Of a stretch of 64,000 nt of DNA, positions 49,942 to 59,566 are shown in pieces. The notes beneath the pieces are model-generated. The model made no database searches. It worked only from the letters and a program-made list of their open reading frames with translations, and was not told where the DNA came from. Numbering within the stretch: position 1 is the first letter of the stretch; every line of letters starts with the position of its first letter. The translations under genes were made by a program, and so were the position numbers. This DNA is from Williamsia sp. CHRR-6. GTDB lineage: Bacteria; Actinomycetota; Actinomycetes; Mycobacteriales; Mycobacteriaceae. The stretch is from the NCBI RefSeq assembly GCF_018474015.1, contig NZ_JAHCSG010000001.1, positions 682,001 to 746,000 on the forward strand. Direction: 5' to 3'.

Positions 49942-50315
49942 CAGCCCTTCTCCTTCTTCGCGCCGTAACGGCTGCGGGCCTGCTTGCGGCCCTTGACGCC
50001 CTGGGTGTCCAGGGAGCCACGGATGACCTTGTAGCGCACACCTGGGAGGTCCTTCACACGACCACCGCGCACGAGCACCATCGAGTGCTCCTGCAGGTTG
50101 TGACCCTCACCGGGGATGTAGGCGGTCACCTCGACCGAGCTGGTCAGTCGCACACGGGCGACCTTGCGCAGCGCGGAGTTCGGCTTCTTGGGGGTGGTGG
50201 TGTACACGCGGGTGCACACGCCACGGCGCTGGGGGCTGCCCTTCAGAGCCGCCGTCTTCTGCTTGGCGGTCTTGTCGTGGCGGCCCTTGCGGACCAGCTG
50301 ATTGATTGTTGGCAC
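49941..50315 (-). CDS. rpsL: Ribosomal protein S12
   Basis: 124 residues from GTG 50315 ([11 protein letters not shown]); the length and N-terminus match mycobacterial S12, so longer frames upstream are rejected. Lys43 (TTPKKPNS) and Lys88 (GGRVKDLPG) are present, the usual wild-type residues at the two sites where streptomycin-resistance changes occur. AAGGA lies ten bases upstream. Confidence 0.99.
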   Translation of the reverse strand: MPTINQLVRKGRHDKTAKQKTAALKGSPQRRGVCTRVYTTTPKKPNSALRKVARVRLTSSVEVTAYIPGEGHNLQEHSMVLVRGGRVKDLPGVRYKVIRGSLDTQGVKGRKQARSRYGAKKEKG

Positions 50316-50665
50316 TGAGTGTTTTTCCTTCAGATCGGCGTTCGTCGTTCGGCTCTGTGGTTGGTGCTCCGGGCAGGCCCACCGACCACGTCCGGTCGGC
50401 GAATCTCCACAGATCGCCCCACCAGGACGAATGCCCTGGTCAGTAGTGCTATGTTCACCCCACTGTCGGGCGTGTCGCGATTGCCCGCACGAGGATGGGT
50501 TCGTCACCCGCACGCTGCCCACACCAGCAGGAACAAGACCGGCGATCGATGGCATACGGATCAGCCCAGCTGTTGCCAGGCACCAGCGGCCAACTGTACC
50601 GACCGCCCCAGATGAGGTCAAAAAACGTTGCCGCGTCCGGCTCACCCGGTCGACACTGGTCGACC
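50316..50665. promoter_or_regulatory. Divergent region between str operon and PhyH gene
   Basis: 350 bp with no convincing gene. It must contain the str operon promoter and leader on the minus strand. On the plus strand a perfect 7-bp dyad, ggtcgac actg gtcgacc (50648-50654, 50659-50665), abuts the ATG of the PhyH gene and takes the place where a ribosome site is expected. Confidence 0.5.
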
Positions 50666-51451
50666 ATGAGCCTCTCTGACACCCAGATCGCCGATTTCGA
50701 GCGGGACGGATTCGTCGCGATCCGGGGCGCGGTGGACCGCGCGACCATCGACGACTGCCGTCGGCAGCTGTGGGAACTGCTGGCCGAGGATCCCGCCGAC
50801 CCGACGACCTGGACCGAACCGGTCCGACGGCTCAGCAGCCCGATGACCAGGCCTTTCACCCGGGCCGCGCACGCGACTGCGCTGAGCGAGGCCTACGACC
50901 AGTTGGTGGGCTCGGGTCGATGGCAGCGACGCATCGAACTCGGCAACGTGGCAGTGCGTTTTCCCACCGGCACCGATTCGAGCGACACCGGATGGCACAT
51001 CGATGCCAGCTACCTGCCCGACGGTGCCCGCCGGTACTTCATCAACGTGTCCTCACGCGATCGTGGCCTGCTGATGCTGTTCTTGCTCTCCGATGTCGAC
51101 GACGACGACGCGCCCACCCGCATCCGAGCCGGCTCACACCTCGACGTCCCACGCCACCTCGCCCCGTATGGACCCGCCGGTGTCGACATGTTCGAGCTCG
51201 CCGACGTCCTCGACCGCATCGGCCGCACCGAGACAGCCGATCGTCGCGAGGTCCTGGCCACCGGATCGGCCGGCGACGTCTTCCTGTGCCACCCGTTCCT
51301 CGTCCATGCCGCGCAGCTGCATCGCGGGACGCCTGGGCGCGTCGCGTCCCCTCGATTTCTGGCGCAGCCGGGTCTGATGCTGAGCGAGCAGTTCGATCTC
51401 GATCACCCGAGCAGCCCTGTCGAACGGACCATCGCCGCAGGGCTCACATAG
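50666..51451 (+). CDS. Phytanoyl-CoA dioxygenase (PhyH)-family protein
   Basis: 261 residues. Iron ligands are seen in GWHIDASY (His111, Asp113) and in the distal [14 protein letters not shown]. Family members are Fe(II)/2-oxoglutarate oxygenases acting on fatty acyl-CoAs, ectoine or secondary metabolites; the substrate is not known. ATG 50666 begins the conserved [18 protein letters not shown]. No Shine-Dalgarno is visible because the start follows a hairpin directly. Confidence 0.85.
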   Translation: MSLSDTQIADFERDGFVAIRGAVDRATIDDCRRQLWELLAEDPADPTTWTEPVRRLSSPMTRPFTRAAHATALSEAYDQLVGSGRWQRRIELGNVAVRFPTGTDSSDTGWHIDASYLPDGARRYFINVSSRDRGLLMLFLLSDVDDDDAPTRIRAGSHLDVPRHLAPYGPAGVDMFELADVLDRIGRTETADRREVLATGSAGDVFLCHPFLVHAAQLHRGTPGRVASPRFLAQPGLMLSEQFDLDHPSSPVERTIAAGLT

Positions 51452-51534
51452 CCGGCGCAGAAATCATCGGAAGGTTCGACAGCGCAGCGGCGTTGGTAGG
51501 ACTGTCGCGTCGCACCCGCAGGCGCCGACGCAAG

Positions 51535-52054
51535 CCGCTGGCCTCCGACCTCGCCGCAGGCACTGTGGTGTTGTGGGAGCACATCATCCCGATCGTCGTC
51601 CTGGCTCCGTTCCTGCCGTCCGCGTTGCGCGCCTTCGCGCGACTCACGCGCCGCGACCAGGCCGCTGTCGTGCTCATCGGCATCGGTTCGTCGGCGGTGG
51701 CGACAGCTCTGTTCACCCGAGCATTCGCGATCGCAGGCGCCGACGGCGACTACATCACGCCGCTGGTGCTGCAGAAGCTGCAGCCCGTCCTGGCCATCGC
51801 CCTGGCCGTTCTCGTCCTCGGCGAACGGTTGCGTCCCCATTTCGGCCTGTACGTGCTACCTGTCCTCGTCGGTGCGTGGTTGTTGGCCTTCGCCGACCCG
51901 ATGCAGGTGCGGGTGTCCGAACTGGAGCCTGCCCTGCTGCGCGCTGGTGTTGGGCACCCACCTGAGTGGGTCGCAGTGGGCCGGCCTGGCCGTCATCGCC
52001 GCCACGGTCACCGCCATGGGTCTGCGTGAGGCCCGCAGCGCCACCGAGACCTGA
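51535..52054 (+). pseudogene. Decayed EamA/DMT-family transporter
   Basis: A stretch from about 51546 to 51935 reads as EamA membrane helices in one frame (VVLIGIGSSAVATALFTRAF, then LVLQKLQPVLAIALAVLVLGE, then YVLPVLVGAWLLAFADPM). It breaks after SELEPALLR, and the text resumes in another frame with ALVLGTHLSGSQWAGLAVIA and a normal C-terminus. Most of the second EamA repeat is missing, the frame is shifted, and the first helices are absent. It is most simply a transporter inactivated by a 5' loss and an out-of-frame internal deletion. Confidence 0.8.
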
Positions 52055-52124
52055 GGCGATGGCGTTCACCGAATCGTCATCTCACGCACGGTTCCACGGG
52101 GGTAGACGTCTCTAGTCTGTCGGG

Positions 52125-52865
52125 ATGTTCACCGCTGCCGCACCCGGCCTGCTGCCCGATGAATCGACCTCAGAGCTGGGCGGCGTGGCCCTACCGCCGG
52201 GGAGCATCGTGCGTTCCGACCCCGGCTTCGACCAGACCGGCGAGAGCCGGCCGGTGGCATGGATCAGCCGCGACATCCTCAGCGAGGATGCGCTGTCGAA
52301 GTTGGTGCGGTCGCTGGTCGAGGTGTTCCCCACCACCGGACTGTGGCCGCTGGCAGCCGCCGGCCTCGGCGGCGACTCGCTGGAACGCCCGTGGACCGAC
52401 GGCGAACTGGCCGGCCCACCGGTCGAGGCCGTCGCCCCTACGCCTGATGACGTGCTGTCCGGACGTGGGGTCACCACGTTTGCCGACGCAGTCACCGGCC
52501 CCGACTACACCGCCAGCGATGTCTACACGCCGCACGGGGGCCTGTTGCTGGTCCCGGCCCGACGACCCTCCGATGTCCCCGGCGCCCTGGGATGGATGGG
52601 ACCGGTCAACCACGACCTGTCCGGCGCCGACATCTCGGCAGTGCTGGCCTCCTGGGAGGACCGATTCGGTGCGGTGCTGGTGCAGATCGGCTTCGCCGAG
52701 TTGGCTCTGCTGGTGCGCCGGCCCCCAGCAGCGGAAAATCAGGTGGAGCGGCTGGTCGACGAGCACTATGCCTTCTGCCCAGACAACATCGATCAGGGCC
52801 TTGATCGGGAGACCTACACCGACATGCTGACCGTCCGAGACGTCTGGTCCTTCTGGTGGGATTGA
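52125..52865 (+). CDS. DUF4253-domain protein
   Basis: 246 residues starting MFTAAAPGLLPDE. The C-terminal half has the DUF4253 pattern: FGAVLVQIGFAELALLVRRPP, then EHYAFCPDNIDQG and a tryptophan-rich end VWSFWWD. The domain is of unknown function and common in actinobacteria, sometimes near polymorphic-toxin immunity genes. No membrane segment. A 44-residue gene follows after three bases. Confidence 0.8.
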   Translation: MFTAAAPGLLPDESTSELGGVALPPGSIVRSDPGFDQTGESRPVAWISRDILSEDALSKLVRSLVEVFPTTGLWPLAAAGLGGDSLERPWTDGELAGPPVEAVAPTPDDVLSGRGVTTFADAVTGPDYTASDVYTPHGGLLLVPARRPSDVPGALGWMGPVNHDLSGADISAVLASWEDRFGAVLVQIGFAELALLVRRPPAAENQVERLVDEHYAFCPDNIDQGLDRETYTDMLTVRDVWSFWWD

Positions 52866-52868
52866 CCG

Positions 52869-53003
52869 ATGACCCCAGATGACCAACCGCTGACCACCGA
52901 CCTCGAGGACGCGATCGCCCATGGCCTCGCTGCGCGTGATCGCGCGAACGTAAACGACGCCGCCATCCGCGGCAACGCCGCCTACCTCGCCGGGCTCGAC
53001 TGA
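52869..53003 (+). CDS. Short hypothetical protein
   Basis: 44 residues (MTPDDQPLTTDLEDAIAHGL and on, ending YLAGLD), starting three bases after the DUF4253 stop, so translational coupling is likely. It is acidic and apparently helical. No family recognised. Coding is supported only by position and the intact frame. Confidence 0.45.
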   Translation: MTPDDQPLTTDLEDAIAHGLAARDRANVNDAAIRGNAAYLAGLD

Positions 53004-53021
53004 CTCGCTTGCGTCTTGCGG

Positions 53022-54665
53022 TCAGCTCTCCGCCGCGTCGGGGTGCAGGGCACGCTGAACCAGCTCGGCAACCCCGCGACGGTCGATCTTGCCGGTCGCG
53101 TTGCGGGGTAGCTCGTCGACGAAGATCACCTCGCGTGGCACCTTGAATCGCGCAAGGTTCGCGCGCACATGATCTTTCACCGTATCGACGTCGAGGTGGG
53201 TTCCTGGTTCGACGACCACGATGGCACAGAGGCGCTGTCCGAAGTCCCTGTCGTCCACCCCGATGACCGCGACGTCACAGACGTCGGGGTGGGCGTGCAG
53301 CAGGTTCTCGATCTCGAGCGGATACACGTTCTCGCCGCCCGAGACGATCATGTCGTCGTCACGCCCCACCACGAACCACAGACCGTTGTCGTCGACGTAA
53401 CCCATGTCGCCACTGGACATCAGCCCGTCGATCATCTGCTTGGTTCGCCCGTCGGTGTAGCCGCCGAAGCTCAACGAACTCGACACGAAGATGCGCCCGG
53501 TGGTGTGCGGGGTGGTGATCGCCTGTCCGGCATCGTCATACAGAGCCACCCGGCAACCGGCCGGCGGGCGACCCACCGTGCCCGGCGCCAACTTCAGGTC
53601 GTCAGGCCCGGCCACTGTGGCCACCGCCACCTCGGTGGACCCATACAGGTTGTGCAGCACGTCGCCGAACTCGACGCGGGCGCGCTCACACAGGTCCGGA
53701 GCCAACGCCGACCCCGCCACCAGGATCACCTCCAGCGACGAACAGTCATAGCGCCCCCGGATCTGCGGGTCGAGATCGAGAATGCGTTGCAACATGGTCG
53801 GCACCATGACGGCCATGCGGGCCTTGTTGTCGGAGATGAGTCGCAGAGTGCGCTCCGGATCGAAACGTCGCTGCAGCGCAATGGCATTGCCCAACGCCAT
53901 GCCGATCAGACCCATGGCCAGACCGGTTCCGTGGAAGATGGGGGCCGCCGAGACCACCACCCCACCGCGCGGCACCGGCACCCGATCCACAAGTTGCGCG
54001 GTGACCAGCGGGTTCACCCGATCCCGCGGCGCACCCTTCGGGACACCGGTGGTACCGCTGGTCAACAACACCAGCCCGCCCGGCGCAGGGGGTCGGGGCA
54101 TCGGTGCGCTCGACCGTCCGACCAGCAGATCGTGCACCGACACGTCGCCATCGGTTGCACCCCAGGCGATCACCCGTTCGACCGTGTCGGGCACCACCGA
54201 CAACAGACCGGTGAACTCGGTGTCGGCGACGATCACCGTCGCGCTCTCCCGGTCCACCACCGCAGCCAGCGCCGGGGCACCGAACCCCGTGTTGAGCAGC
54301 AGCGCCCGGGCACCGATCCGGTTGGTGGCCAGCGTGGTGGCCACCAACCACCGATGATCGCGACACATGATGCCTACCACCCCGCCGGCGGTCACGCCGC
54401 GCTCGATGAGACCGCGCGCCAACGCATTCGACACCGAATCCAGTTCGCCGTATGTGATGGTGCCGGCGTCGTCGATGACGGCGGGAGTGGACGGGTCGCG
54501 GGCCACCGCGTTGGCCACCACCCCCGCGAGCGGGCCGAACTGCTTTGCCGTCCGGAACGAGAGCACCGCCAGATCGGGTCGGGTCAACTCCAACACACCG
54601 CGCCGCTGCAGGACCACGATGCTGCGGGCGGTGTCGGTCACGGACCTCAGCAGTGCTGTCGGCAT
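53022..54665 (-). CDS. Fatty-acyl-CoA ligase (FadD family)
   Basis: 547 residues from ATG 54665, four bases after GAGGAG. Adenylate-forming motifs are LLTSGTTGVPKGAP, NLYGSTEVAVA, SGDMGYVDDNG and C-terminal RNATGKIDRR with the catalytic Lys. It converts a carboxylic acid to its CoA thioester with ATP. It is the last gene of the minus-strand acyl-CoA operon and plausibly loads the pathway substrate, as AtuH does in terpene degradation. Confidence 0.9.
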   Translation of the reverse strand: MPTALLRSVTDTARSIVVLQRRGVLELTRPDLAVLSFRTAKQFGPLAGVVANAVARDPSTPAVIDDAGTITYGELDSVSNALARGLIERGVTAGGVVGIMCRDHRWLVATTLATNRIGARALLLNTGFGAPALAAVVDRESATVIVADTEFTGLLSVVPDTVERVIAWGATDGDVSVHDLLVGRSSAPMPRPPAPGGLVLLTSGTTGVPKGAPRDRVNPLVTAQLVDRVPVPRGGVVVSAAPIFHGTGLAMGLIGMALGNAIALQRRFDPERTLRLISDNKARMAVMVPTMLQRILDLDPQIRGRYDCSSLEVILVAGSALAPDLCERARVEFGDVLHNLYGSTEVAVATVAGPDDLKLAPGTVGRPPAGCRVALYDDAGQAITTPHTTGRIFVSSSLSFGGYTDGRTKQMIDGLMSSGDMGYVDDNGLWFVVGRDDDMIVSGGENVYPLEIENLLHAHPDVCDVAVIGVDDRDFGQRLCAIVVVEPGTHLDVDTVKDHVRANLARFKVPREVIFVDELPRNATGKIDRRGVAELVQRALHPDAAES

Positions 54666-54790
54666 CTCACTCCTCATCGAAGGGCGTCGTATGAACGGTA
54701 AGGGCCGCAGCTGTTCTCCCGCGCCTGTTCGGCGACATCGACACCTGATCGGCGGTGGGGTCGACTCTTCGACCGGTATGGCGACGAGGT

Positions 54791-55423
54791 TTAGCGCAGG
54801 GCGGCGGCGAGAACCTCCGACCAAGTCTCGATGACCTGCGCCCGGCGCGCCGAATCGTCGGACAGGGTGTCGGCCAGACCGAGTCCGCGCGCCATGTCGA
54901 GGGTCGCCTGCACCAGTCGGTGGATTTGTGGATCAGCGTGATCGCCGGCCAACGACCGCACTGTCATCTTGTGCGCCGCCCGAGCGAATTTCCGTTCCAT
55001 CGGTAAGATCTCGGCCCGCAGCGTGGCATCGGATGCCGCCGCGCTCCACACCTGTAGCGAAGCCTTGAAGTGCATCCCCGTGTAGATGGCCACCGCATGC
55101 TCCACCACCGTCCGGACCCGGTCCGGGCCGGCCGGGAAGTCCTGGTCGATGCCTGAGGCCCGCAGGGTCATCTCCTCGAAGGTCTGTTCCAACGCCGCGG
55201 TGATCAGCCGTTCACGGGTGGGGAAATGATGTTGCGCCGCACCGCGAGACACCCCGGCCCGCTCGGCAACCGCCGCCACTGTCGCCGCAGCCCAACCATC
55301 AGATGCCAACACCTCGATCGTCGCGGTCAACAGTCGTTCACGGGTGGCCCGAGACCGATCCTGCTGCGGTGCACGCAGAATCGACCGACGGGTCCCCGCC
55401 GCCGCTACGGTGCGCTCACCCAT
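54791..55423 (-). CDS. TetR-family regulator of the acyl-CoA operon
   Basis: 210 residues with an N-terminal HTH (LLTATIEVLASDGWAAATVA, then VAERAGVSRGAAQHHFPTRE). The GAAQHHF form is frequent in regulators of acyl-CoA pathways. Its start lies 19 bases inside the end of the enoyl-CoA hydratase gene on the same strand, so it is coupled to the operon it probably represses, with an acyl-CoA as likely ligand. Confidence 0.88.
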   Translation of the reverse strand: MGERTVAAAGTRRSILRAPQQDRSRATRERLLTATIEVLASDGWAAATVAAVAERAGVSRGAAQHHFPTRERLITAALEQTFEEMTLRASGIDQDFPAGPDRVRTVVEHAVAIYTGMHFKASLQVWSAAASDATLRAEILPMERKFARAAHKMTVRSLAGDHADPQIHRLVQATLDMARGLGLADTLSDDSARRAQVIETWSEVLAAALR

Positions 55424-56196
55424 CGCGGGGGCCTCTTCTGTAGAAACGACGCCATCCCCTCACGCGCCTCCTCCGAGGAGAACAACGCGGCCGAATGCGC
55501 AGCCCGCTCGTCGGCCCACCGGTCGAACTCTTCCCGGATGGCGGCGGTGGCAAGCCTTTTCGACTCTCGAAGCCCCTGCGGCGAGCCCGCCGCCAGATCC
55601 GACACCCAGCCCGCCACCCTCGCGTCGAGGTCGGGCGGCGAATCGGCGGCCACGGTGATCACCCCGGCTGCGGCGGCCTCCTGCGCACCGAACTTCTCAC
55701 CGGTGACGAAGTAGCGACTCACGGCTCGAGACGTCATGCGCGACAGCAGGGTCAACGAGATGACCGACGGCGCCAGCCCCAATCTCGCCTCGGTGAGCGC
55801 AAAGGTGCTCGACGGCCCGGCCACCACCATGTCGCAGGCGCCGAGCAACCCGAACCCACCGGCACGGACATGGCCGTCGACGCGTCCGATCACTGGGATC
55901 GGCAACTCGAGCATGGCACGCATCAACCTCACCAGGCCCTGCGCTCCCGCCGCCGACGCCTCGTCCGGCGACATACCCGTCTTCAGCGCCCCCGCCAGAT
56001 CGGCTCCTGCGCAGAAGGTCCCGCCGGTGTGGGTGAGCACCACGCACCGCACCGATGCGGTGGCGGCTGCCGTTTGCAGGTGCCCCAGCAGTCCGGACAC
56101 CAGGTCGGTCGACAACGCGTTGCGGTTGCTCGGTGAATCCAACGTGATGGTCGCGGTGGTGCCGGCGACGTCGAGGTGGACGAGTTCGTCGGTCAT
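55405..56196 (-). CDS. echA7: Enoyl-CoA hydratase/isomerase
   Basis: 263 residues of the crotonase fold: oxyanion loops at GTFCAGADLAGAL and at GHVRAGGFGLLGACD. The second catalytic position reads TEARLGLAPSVISL, keeping Glu-Ala-Arg-Leu-Gly. Order and direction match M. tuberculosis echA7 (Rv0971c) at the end of the fadE13-accD2-accA2-fadE12 operon; the symbol rests on that synteny. It probably hydrates the carboxylated enoyl-CoA, in the manner of methylglutaconyl-CoA hydratase (AtuE-like). Start ATG 56196 has a weak ribosome site. Confidence 0.85.
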   Translation of the reverse strand: MTDELVHLDVAGTTATITLDSPSNRNALSTDLVSGLLGHLQTAAATASVRCVVLTHTGGTFCAGADLAGALKTGMSPDEASAAGAQGLVRLMRAMLELPIPVIGRVDGHVRAGGFGLLGACDMVVAGPSSTFALTEARLGLAPSVISLTLLSRMTSRAVSRYFVTGEKFGAQEAAAAGVITVAADSPPDLDARVAGWVSDLAAGSPQGLRESKRLATAAIREEFDRWADERAAHSAALFSSEEAREGMASFLQKRPPRWVSAP

Positions 56197-56245
56197 GAGC
56201 TGGGTGGTGCCTCTCGCATCGATCGGGCGCGGTGACGGGTTGGTC

Positions 56246-57436
56246 TCAGTACGACTTGGGTAGGCCCAGGCTGGTCTGCGCCACGAAGTTGAGCACCATC
56301 TCCCGACTGACCGGGGCCACCCGCCCGATCCGACACAGATTGAGCAACGGCGCCACCCCGTACTCGGTCGACAAACCGTTGCCACCCATCGAGTGCACAG
56401 CCTGATCGACCAGTTTCACCGACGCCTCGGCGGCGGCGTACTTGGCCATGTTCGCCGGTTCAGCGGCACCCCAGTCATCACCCGCGTCGTAGAGAGTGGC
56501 GGCTTTCTGCATCATCAACTTGGCCATCTCGAGCGCGATCTTGCCCTCGGCCAACGGATGTGCGATCGCCTGGTGCGCACCGATCGGGGTCTTCCACACC
56601 GTCCGGGTGCTCACGTAGTCCACGGCCTTGCCCAACGCGAACCGGCCCATGCCGATGGCCGAGGCCGCGGCCATGATGCGCTCGGGGTTGAGTCCGGCGA
56701 ACAACTGGCTCAGCGCCGCATCGGCCGAGCCCACCAATGCGTTGGCAGGCAGCCGCACGTCGTCGAGGAACAACTGGAACTGCTTCTCCGGGTTCAACAG
56801 TTCCATCGAGATCTGCTTGTACTCGAAGTTGGGACTGTCGGTGGGCACGATGAACAGCGCGGGCTTGAGCTTGCCGGTCCGCGCGTCCTCGGTGCGGGCC
56901 ACGATCAGCACCGCCTGCGCCTGATCGACACCTGAGATCCACACCTTGCGCCCGGTCAACAGCCAGTCGTCGCCGTCACGACGCGCGGTGGTGATGATGT
57001 TGTGCGAGTTGGACCCGGCGTCGGGTTCGGTGATGCCGAACGCCATGGTGATCGAGCCGTCGGCCAGACCCGGCAGCCACGTCTGCTTCTGCTCGTCGGT
57101 GCCGAACCGGGCGATGACGGTGCCGCAGATGGCCGGGGACACAACCATCATCAGCAGGCTGGTGCCTGCCGCAGCCAGTTCTTCCATCACGATGGCCAGC
57201 TCGTACATCCCGGCACCACCGCCGCCGTACTCCTCCGGGATGTTCACCCCGAGGAACCCGAGCTTGCCTGCCTCACTCCACAACTCGTCGGTCTTCTGGT
57301 CGGTGCGGGCACACTCGAGGAAGTACTCCTGGCCGTAGTTCTTGGCCAACGCCGCCACCGACGCACGCAACGCGGCGCGCTCGGGTGTCTCGACGAACGG
57401 GTTGACGGTGGCGGGACGTTCCGACGTAGCGGTCAT
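56246..57436 (-). CDS. fadE12: Acyl-CoA dehydrogenase
   Basis: 396 residues with the FAD/substrate motif FGITEPDAGSNSHN and the C-terminal HSMGGNGLSTEYGVAPLLNL. ATG 57436 follows AGGAGA. It introduces the alpha-beta double bond into an acyl-CoA, with electrons passing to ETF. It lies between the carboxylase alpha subunit and the hydratase, as does fadE12 (Rv0972c); in Atu/leucine pathways this place is held by citronellyl- or isovaleryl-CoA dehydrogenase. Confidence 0.9.
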   Translation of the reverse strand: MTATSERPATVNPFVETPERAALRASVAALAKNYGQEYFLECARTDQKTDELWSEAGKLGFLGVNIPEEYGGGGAGMYELAIVMEELAAAGTSLLMMVVSPAICGTVIARFGTDEQKQTWLPGLADGSITMAFGITEPDAGSNSHNIITTARRDGDDWLLTGRKVWISGVDQAQAVLIVARTEDARTGKLKPALFIVPTDSPNFEYKQISMELLNPEKQFQLFLDDVRLPANALVGSADAALSQLFAGLNPERIMAAASAIGMGRFALGKAVDYVSTRTVWKTPIGAHQAIAHPLAEGKIALEMAKLMMQKAATLYDAGDDWGAAEPANMAKYAAAEASVKLVDQAVHSMGGNGLSTEYGVAPLLNLCRIGRVAPVSREMVLNFVAQTSLGLPKSY

Positions 57437-57508
57437 GATGCTCTCCTGTGGCGGACGGTGTGATGGTTGATCGAGTTTCTCGGATGGTCGGGGATCGAGT
57501 GGTCGGGG

Positions 57509-59566
57509 TCAGGTGGCGGCCGGGCTGGGGTGGATCTCGGTCTCCGATTCAGATGCGATGACGGCCAACACATCACCCACGGCGAGCTGTTGACCGGTGG
57601 CCACCGAGATCTCGGCCACCACCCCGTCGGCGGGGGCGTGCACGGTGTGTTCCATCTTCATCGCCTCCAACCACAGCAACGGCTGCCCCTGGGTCACCTG
57701 ATCGCCCACCGCAACCCCGATCCGGATGACCGAACCCGGCATCGGCGCCAGCAACGACCCTGGGCGTCCGACGGTGGACGGATCGGTGAACCGAGGCACC
57801 TCACTGAAGGCCACCGAGGCGGTGTCGGAGTCGACGTGGTGAGCCACCGAACCGTCGGGGCCGACATATCGAGCCACCGCGAACCGCCGCAGTACCCCGG
57901 CCACCTCGAGAGCGACCTGATCAGCCTGGGCGTCAACCACAGCGATCGCCTCGTCGTCGGGCAATTCCACGTCGGCGCGGCGGTGCCGATAGCGTACCGC
58001 CACCTCATCGCCCCCGGCCGTGACGAGCGATCGGGTCTGATACTGCGAGAACAGGTTGCGCCAGCCGGCCGGGATGTCACGGTGCACCGGTGCGGCCTCG
58101 CGCTCGGCCGCTGCGGCCGCCAGCGCCGCGGCCACCGCCGCGAGCCGTACCTGGTCGGCGTCGGCCAGTGGGCGCGCCAACACCTCGAGTCCGACCTGAT
58201 CGAGGTATCCGGTGTCGGTGTCGCCGCCACCGAACACGCGCTCGCGCATGATGTTCACCAACAGATCGCGATTGGTGCCCGGCCCGTGCAGCCGCGCGCG
58301 GGTCAGCGCCGCCGCCAACATCGCGGCCGCTCGAGCCCGATCAGGAGCCCAGCTGATCACCTTCGCCAGCATCGGGTCGTAGAACACCGAGATGTCGCTG
58401 CCGTCCTCGATCCCCGAATCGACCCGCACCCCAGGACGATCCAGTCGATCGAAGTGCACGTCGGCTGGGATGTCGATGGTGTGCACGTGACCGGACTGCG
58501 GCGCCCACCCTGCGGCAGGGTCCTCGGCATAGAGCCGCGCCTCGATGGAATGCCCGACTATCGGCGGCGGATTCGGTGGCAGTTCTTCACCGGCGGCCAC
58601 CCGCAGTTGCCACTCCACCAGATCGAGGCCGGTGGTGGCCTCGGTCACCGGATGTTCCACCTGCAGACGGGTGTTCATCTCCAGAAAGTAGAACCGACCC
58701 TGCCCGTCGGCGAGGAACTCCACGGTGCCCGCACCCACGTAGCCGATGGCGGCGGCCGCCGTGCGGGCCGCTTCGAAGAATCGTTCACGCAGATCACCAC
58801 CGATCCGCTCCACCAACGGCGACGGAGCCTCTTCGATGATCTTCTGGTGGCGGCGTTGGATGGAGCACTCGCGCTCCCCCACTGCCCACACCCGACCGTG
58901 AGTGTCGGCGAGGACCTGTACTTCGATGTGGTGGCCGCGTTCGACATAGGGCTCGCAGAAGACCGTTGCGTCGCCGAAGGCCGACTCCGCCTCGCGTGCA
59001 GCACCGTTCACCTCGTCGCTCAGCGCGCCGATGTCGCGCACGATGCGCATGCCGCGACCGCCGCCGCCGGCCGATGCCTTGATGAGGACCGGCAGATCCG
59101 AGGCCTGGAGGGTGGCCGGGTCGAGATCACCGAGGATCGGCACTCCCGAGTCGGCCATGATGGCCTTGGCGTTGACCTTCGATCCCATCGAGACGATGGC
59201 CTGCGGCGTCGGCCCGATCCACACGAGACCGGCGTCGAGCACCGCCTGAGCGAATTCGGCGTTCTCCGAGAGGAATCCGTAGCCGGGGTGGATGGCATAG
59301 GCCCCGGCAGCCCGGGCCGCTGCGATGATCGCCGAACCCGACAGGTAGGTCTGCGCCGAGGTGTCGCCCGGCAGTCGGACCGCGCGATCAGCGGCGGCGA
59401 CATGCGGGGCACGGGCATCGGGATCGGAGTAGACCGCCACGGTGGCGATCCCCATCCGAGCGCAGGTGGCGAAGACCCGACGTGCGATCTCGCCGCGGTT
59501 GGCCACCAACACCGAGCTGATCGGCCTGCGGTGGGGGGTGCTGTTCTGGATTGTCATCTGCCCCAT
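57509..59566 (-). CDS. accA2: Biotin-dependent acyl-CoA carboxylase, alpha subunit
   Basis: 685 residues. The N-terminal biotin carboxylase has SVLVANRGEIARRV, the ATP lid SAGGGGRGMRI and the catalytic FLEMNTRLQVEHPVTE; a linker follows, then a biotinyl domain with EAMKMEH near the end, whose Lys carries biotin. It carboxylates biotin and delivers it to the beta subunit just upstream in the operon. ATG 59566 overlaps the accD stop (TGATG); ATG 59557, three codons later, is an alternative. Synteny matches accA2; function may be methylcrotonyl- or geranyl-CoA carboxylation. Confidence 0.94.
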   Translation of the reverse strand: MGQMTIQNSTPHRRPISSVLVANRGEIARRVFATCARMGIATVAVYSDPDARAPHVAAADRAVRLPGDTSAQTYLSGSAIIAAARAAGAYAIHPGYGFLSENAEFAQAVLDAGLVWIGPTPQAIVSMGSKVNAKAIMADSGVPILGDLDPATLQASDLPVLIKASAGGGGRGMRIVRDIGALSDEVNGAAREAESAFGDATVFCEPYVERGHHIEVQVLADTHGRVWAVGERECSIQRRHQKIIEEAPSPLVERIGGDLRERFFEAARTAAAAIGYVGAGTVEFLADGQGRFYFLEMNTRLQVEHPVTEATTGLDLVEWQLRVAAGEELPPNPPPIVGHSIEARLYAEDPAAGWAPQSGHVHTIDIPADVHFDRLDRPGVRVDSGIEDGSDISVFYDPMLAKVISWAPDRARAAAMLAAALTRARLHGPGTNRDLLVNIMRERVFGGGDTDTGYLDQVGLEVLARPLADADQVRLAAVAAALAAAAAEREAAPVHRDIPAGWRNLFSQYQTRSLVTAGGDEVAVRYRHRRADVELPDDEAIAVVDAQADQVALEVAGVLRRFAVARYVGPDGSVAHHVDSDTASVAFSEVPRFTDPSTVGRPGSLLAPMPGSVIRIGVAVGDQVTQGQPLLWLEAMKMEHTVHAPADGVVAEISVATGQQLAVGDVLAVIASESETEIHPSPAAT

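Noticed and set aside
50316-50645. Long frame extending rpsL upstream by about 110 residues
   Set aside because: S12 is 124 residues and begins [11 protein letters not shown] at GTG 50315; the extension is non-coding leader.
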